Shown piece after piece: positions 58,701 through 64,000 of a stretch of 64,000 nt of DNA (position 1 is the first letter of the stretch; each line of letters begins with the position of its first letter). The stretch lies in the NCBI GenBank assembly GCA_036785705.1, contig JAWUZG010000056.1:1117001-1181000 (forward strand). Direction: 5' to 3'. Origin of the DNA: Acanthornis magna. Lineage: Eukaryota; Chordata; Aves; Passeriformes; Acanthizidae. Both the position numbers and the translations under genes were made by a program. Below the pieces are notes generated by a model, which ran no database searches, was not told the DNA's origin, and saw only the letters and a list, made by a program, of their open reading frames with translations.

Positions 58701-61700
58701 CATTCCTGCACTTCTGGCAAAGTACATCCAGCCCAAGAGACTTGTAAGCCAAAAATGGGGAAACAAACAGATTAGTAAAGAGGATTATGCAGGCCTGCCC
58801 TGCTCTTAGTGCTCCTCCTGAGACATCCATTCCTGGTGGGCAGATGGTGTGTGTGCCTTACTTGCAGCTGGGCTTAGGGAGTCTGTGGCATCAGTCAAGG
58901 GGCTGTGAGATCTCAGGAGCTGAGATCTCATCCTAAAATTAAAACAACTTTCCAGATTGGGGATATTTGTCTTCAGACTGGGGTAATAACCTGTACCAGA
59001 TCCTGTATATTTTGTGGTTGTTTCCATCACTCATAAATTGCTGATGTACATGAAGGTGGCATTTTGTAGAAGCTGCTGAGGATTAAGAAGTTCAGATCTT
59101 TGCAGTTAGACCTTCTTGGCTGTATATACAACTAGCCTGTATGCAAGTATCTTTTACATAGTCTTTTCAATAGCTTGAAAACTGCTGCTGAATCTTAGAT
59201 GTATTTTAAAATAATAAAAATCCATCACTGAGGTTTGACAAGAAAATGACCCATCTCCAGCAGATGGCACACCTGCATAAACACATGGGAAGGAGTTGGT
59301 TTTGTTTCTTGGTCATCAGTACTTCCATTTGCAAGATTAATTTCATGGTGTATTAAGACTTCTAGATTTGTAGCTTCTGTGTTTTGCTTTTCTTTGCTAC
59401 TAGAAAATAAAAAATTAGGTTCTAGTCATCAGAAAGCAGAAATGTGTGTCAAATGACTGAAGATATTAATAAGCTGTAGTATCTCAGCATTAAATTCTTT
59501 CTGAGACTGTCGGTGATGTAACTTGGTCAGTTCTGTCTCAATTGCAGTGCAAGAGAAACTCAGATTTTTAAATTTTTTGAAAATATTTTCAAATCTTTTG
59601 ACTGATCCCGAATTTACAGTTTCCATTTCTCTTTATGCAATTAAATGCTCATTTGCTTTCAGGCAGAATCTTCTGTTCCATCTGCTTTTTTAGTTTCTTC
59701 CTTTGTTGCTTCCATTAGGGTTGTACCCTTTTAGATGTGAACTAGTGTGATGGCCACTGTGTAGCTCACTTCCTTCCCAGATCTGGGAGGTCTCTCTGCA
59801 GCCTCCATGTAGAAACCTAGTGATCTAAATTTGTAAAACAGTTTCAGATGCTGTAGATACTGTTCCCAAAATTACACAACTTTTTACCCACTATGAGGGC
59901 TTAAATAATTGCAAGCGTCTTTGAAATCCAAGGGGTAAAAATGGGAGCTCAAGTCTGAACTGGCTTTCTAAGAAGAGGAATGTCTGTGTGTCTGTGAGTC
60001 AACCAGAAGCACGGTTTATTAAAATGTGTTTGCTTTGCACAGCACAAATTACAAAATGGAAGAAGAATAGGGAAGTATTCTCTCTTTCTGTAAGGAAAAG
60101 GATGAGAGGACAAGAGATTTTACAAGGCAAGAGTTTTAGCTCAGACTGTATCTGTTTACATGGAACAACGCGTTCTTAATATAGGAAAAAATAATAGGAG
60201 AACACCTTTGTAATAGAACTAAATACAGGATCCTACTTAACCAAGACCAGTAGGAAGAGGAGTCAGCAGAAAGAAACAAACAGTAGTAGGTGTGAAGCAT
60301 TGTTACCTTGAGAAGCTGTGCAAGTGGTCAGAGTATTGGCTCCTTAGCCAGAACTCCATGTGCTGCACAAGGATTTGGTGATTAACTGCTGCTGTACCTG
60401 GCTGAGAGAGCAAACTGCTGCCAGCTGGGAGTCTGAACAGCTCTCAGGAGATCTGTAAAGTTACTGAGAAAAGTCATATCACAGAGTGAAGGGGGTAAAA
60501 TCTCAAGAGTGCTAAATGCATTATTTGGGTCAAAACAAATGCCAAGACTTTTTGTCGTTCCCAGGGGAAAGTTTGAAGTACTCAGATTGGAGTGGAAGTG
60601 TACCAATGAACAGAAAATATCTTTTGACTTAGTGGACTGTGGAACTTAAAAATTGAAAAGTTCCTTTTTAATTTCCATTTTAAATGGGACACAATTGGTA
60701 GGTTTATTTATTTGCTTAACAGAAGCAATGTGTTTTAGAATTAAATAAATATATCTTTTATGCTTCCTCACTTATGCCGCATTTCTTTATCCACTCCTCT
60801 ACCCCCAAACTGAGAGTGTCTTCACAAACAACCAGAACCATTTATGGAATGCAACTTCTTATCTGATTTTAGTTCTTAGTCATGTTGTCAGTTGTTACAG
60901 AAGAAAGACAGAACCCAGAATTAGTCTTTGGCAGGTAAAAAGCCTTTTTAGATCACCTTTAAGATTAAGCCACTCTAATATTATGAGACCACTGGTTTCC
61001 TGATGCAGCTGATAGACTGTTTCAGTGGTCCTTATTAGTTGAAGGTTTGCAGATTTATAAAACCTATTGCACTAAGGAAGCACTGATCCAAGTGCTTTCT
61101 AAGCTCTACACTGGTACTACACTAATAGCAATAAGCAGACAAGCTTTATCCTGCTTTGATAGACACCGTGTGTATCCCCTTTTCAGTGCCAGAGCACTGA
61201 GTCATGCCTGGGATTGTAAATGGCTCTAAGTAGTTCTTTTTTAGAAATGACTTTTTAAAGATGGCTGGGACAGTTGGGGTTTTTTTAGTATCTGTTAAAA
61301 AAAATGTGCACATTAGGGGGTGGGGTGGGATAATTCCAAATATTGCCTTGTTTGGTAGGTATTTTGCTCTCTGAACTACTCCATGTGCCGAGACATTCAA
61401 GGAAAGGACCGTGGATATTGTCACCTGGAGCAGCCAGGTGTTGCACTGGCCTCTCTCCACTGTGCCATGTGCTGCTTGGTCCCTGGTGGCACTTAGGTAA
61501 TTTTGTAAATGCTGGTGGACCCTTGGTGTATTTGTAGAATTAATTCATATTCTCTAGGAACTGATCTGAGTAATTATTTAGTGTCCAGTCTGCTAGGATA
61601 ACCTGGCAAGAGGTGTGTCTGATGTCTATTAGAGCATTCTCAGAGCACATTTTTAAAAGGGAAGAAAAATATTTTCACGAAGTTGAAGGGTTATTTACAT

Positions 61701-62559
61701 CTATTGAGTATCTTCTAGTGCAAAGGCCATATATTCTAGTGTTAAATATCCAGGTAGCAAAGTGTAATTGTCATCCCTCAATACAACAGGGAAATTAAAG
61801 TAATGAAAGATTGCCATGTGCCTGAAGGGAATTAGCAGATTTGCTGGGGGGAAGGAAGTTAACCCCTTGGTCTAATATTTTAGCCAGTCTCTCCACACAC
61901 AACAAGGAATTGTTTTCATGTATTCTTTTTAGTTACCTTTTTCTTTTAAACTGTAAAGGAACACTTCAGATAGTATGGAAGTTGAAACCACTGATATCCT
62001 GAAAACATACTGCAGCACAAGAAGAAGAGGTAGAAAATGAAATACCATTACCTGTAAGAGTCTGTTGCAGAGAAGATGGGAATGTAGTGTGCAGTTTGTT
62101 CTTTCAGAAGCCCAAAGCTAAATGTCTGTAACAATATAATACTTTCTTTTTTTTCTTCATTATGATACATCAGTGCATTCACAGGATAAACTCACTCACT
62201 GTAGATTTTCCTGATGTCGTAGGCTTAGAGTCCAGTCAGGCCAGTTATAAGATGATACGCCAAAATACTGATTACTGAGGAAAAAAATGGACAATCTATG
62301 AAACTGGAAGTACTTGTGCAAAATTTAGTTTCCAAAAAGCTGTGGAACCTGTAGAAGAGCCAGAGTATAAATAAAATAAATTTCAGGTCAACTTTGAAAC
62401 AGGGTAAATATCAGGTTTATGATTGGGCAGCCAGTGGATTTCCTCTTCAGAAAATGGCTAAAACAGCCTCATGGGAATACAAAAAAGTATATTCAGAAAA
62501 TAATACTTCTAGGAATTTTTCGTTATTTTCAGATCTTACTTTTGAAACACTACAGAAGC

Positions 62560-62945
62560 TGGATGAAGCTGCAGATGGTTTATGTCTGGCAGTGTTTGGG
62601 GCTGTGCGGTGGTGTTTCCATGGCACACCCGGAGCAGTCGGAGGGTGCTCCGTGTGCCAGGACAACATTAATTGTGGTGCTGGGTGGAGCTGGGGGCACA
62701 GGGAACGCGCAGGGCCTGGAGGCTGCTTTCAGGGGGTGCAGCAGGACTCTGTTTGGGGCGGGGCAGGAAGAGCCACAGCCACTCGCAGTTCTCTCGGAGC
62801 AGGGGCTGCCTTGGGCAGAGTCGGGGCTGTGTGCCTGGCTGGCACTGCTGTCCTCGCAGGAATGGCTGGAGGAGCAACCGCTCCTTCCCTGCAGGAGCTG
62901 CCCAGCAGGCAGCGCTCAGCCCAGCCACACTGATCCTGCCTGGGT
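62560..62945. other. GC-rich intronic block with overlapping open frames
   Basis: A GC-rich island carrying open frames of up to 222 codons (62419-63087, +) in three overlapping frames and on the reverse strand. The translations are Gly/Ala/Cys/Trp-rich, mutually conflicting and without known domains. Treated as composition effect, not a gene. Confidence 0.45.
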
Positions 62946-64000
62946 GCCTCAGAGTACAGCCAGGAAATCAGGGCTTCTCTCTGGAAGTGCTCAATACATT
63001 GATGCTACTATTTCAAGACTTCTTTTTTTTTCTGGAGATGAAATGTGGCCTATAAATAGTAACAAATCTTTTTCCTTTGGCCTATAAAATATACTAAACC
63101 TGCTAAAAATATTTAGCCCATGTTAAAAAGAAAAACCTTTGATACGAATATCCCTTGTTTTCCCATTTGCAGTGCAAAAAGATCAGGTACTGTATTTGTA
63201 TTTGCTGAACATACAATTTATTAGTTTACATTATGGTAACATTCCAAGACCAATCGGTGCCTTACGTCCTTCTGATATTTATTTTGCATTCTGAATTATG
63301 TTTGTGGGGAGTGCTAAAACCTTAATAAGTGAGATGTAAATAATTTTAGAGGAAAAGACATTAGCTTCCTCTTTTATCCAGCACATTAGAGCTTCAGTTA
63401 TTTGTCATTCCCTGTATGGCATAGAATGCATTGGAGGAGTGAAAATTGGGGGACAGAAGGAAGACTAATTAATTGTATTGACATGTTTGGATATGGACTC
63501 AATGGTATTTCCAGAGTCACTGGATCAGGTGTGGATGCCATGGCCTAGTGATCCCCAGTGCATTCCCAGAGCTTGCAGGGAGCCCAGTATGTACAAAGAG
63601 CTCTCTCTTTCCAAATCCATTCAGAGCAGTGGCAAATTCTACATCCAAGCACAAGTCCTCTTGCATAGATTTCTAGTCCTTTGAAACAGTCCTAAAATTA
63701 TTCTTATTTCTCTGATGCTGCCAAGAAGTCAGTATGAAGGATATTAAAATAATTTCTCCAGGGTTCCCTCGGTGGGAGGAGGGAGTTTTTATTTCCCTTC
63801 TCCTCCCCATATGATCACACAGCATCCATTAACTGTTTTTGGCAGACAACACCCTACACTAGGATATGAGGATGTAAGAGGTAATTCTTTAATGTGGCAG
63901 AATTGAAAATTCATTCTTCAGGTTTCTCACTGTGTGATGTTGAACACACGCTTAGAAAGTTTGAATTTTGGTAAAAGTGTCCAGAAAGACTTTCAGAAGA

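Larger units (their letters stand above)
57158..64000. other. Intron w20 (5' 6.8 kb), runs off the window
   Basis: Starts gtaagc and has no following SCAPER exon before the window end. It contains a long CR1 remnant at 57880-58700 and a GC-rich block at 62560-62945. Otherwise AT-rich and unassigned. Confidence 0.85.

Noticed and set aside
1..64000. tRNA, rRNA, snoRNA, CRISPR or prokaryotic operon features
   Set aside because: No cloverleaf with A/B boxes, no C/D or H/ACA layout tied to a guide, no regularly spaced repeats and no bacterial gene structure were seen on reading both strands.

Overview
This window is vertebrate chromosomal DNA, most likely from a bird and probably a passerine. 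It has long AT-rich introns, degenerate CR1 LINE fragments and a solo LTR of a type I recognise from songbird genomes. No bacterial-style operons, tRNAs, rRNAs or CRISPR arrays are visible.

The only protein-coding gene I can support is SCAPER (S-phase cyclin A-associated protein in the endoplasmic reticulum), on the + strand and running off both ends. Twenty coding exons (called w1-w20 here, at 1053 to 57157) join with consistent splice phases into 2711 nt, or 903 complete codons with no internal stop. They cover the start of the protein (only the initiating methionines lie upstream) through the conserved N-terminal domain, an RxL cyclin-docking motif, a divergent Ser/Thr-rich linker, a very long charged coiled coil, a U1-type C2H2 zinc finger and a lysine-rich segment after it. 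The C-terminal helical part, about 500 residues in mammals, lies beyond 64000. Residue numbers count from the first residue in the window, which should be about human numbering minus 2.

Layout: 1-27881 holds the N-terminal exons w1-w6 in long introns. 27882-40911 is exon-dense (w7-w18), encoding the linker, coiled coil and zinc finger. 40912-53820 is a 12.9 kb intron, followed by w19 and w20. From 57158 to the end is intron. Inside the introns are CR1 remnants (1871-2027, 20905-20970, 57880-58700), a solo LTR on the minus strand (33292-33755), a second LTR-like promoter on the minus strand (about 39660-39880), a compact CpG-rich island with CCAAT boxes (16310-16600), simple repeats, a nearly C-free T/G tract (22441-22612) and several stretches that look like candidate regulatory elements.

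The most notable points are a GC-AG intron after exon w6, the intragenic CpG island, the zinc finger split between two exons, and the candidate regulatory elements. I found no sign of a new multi-gene system. Most open frames in the introns look like chance.
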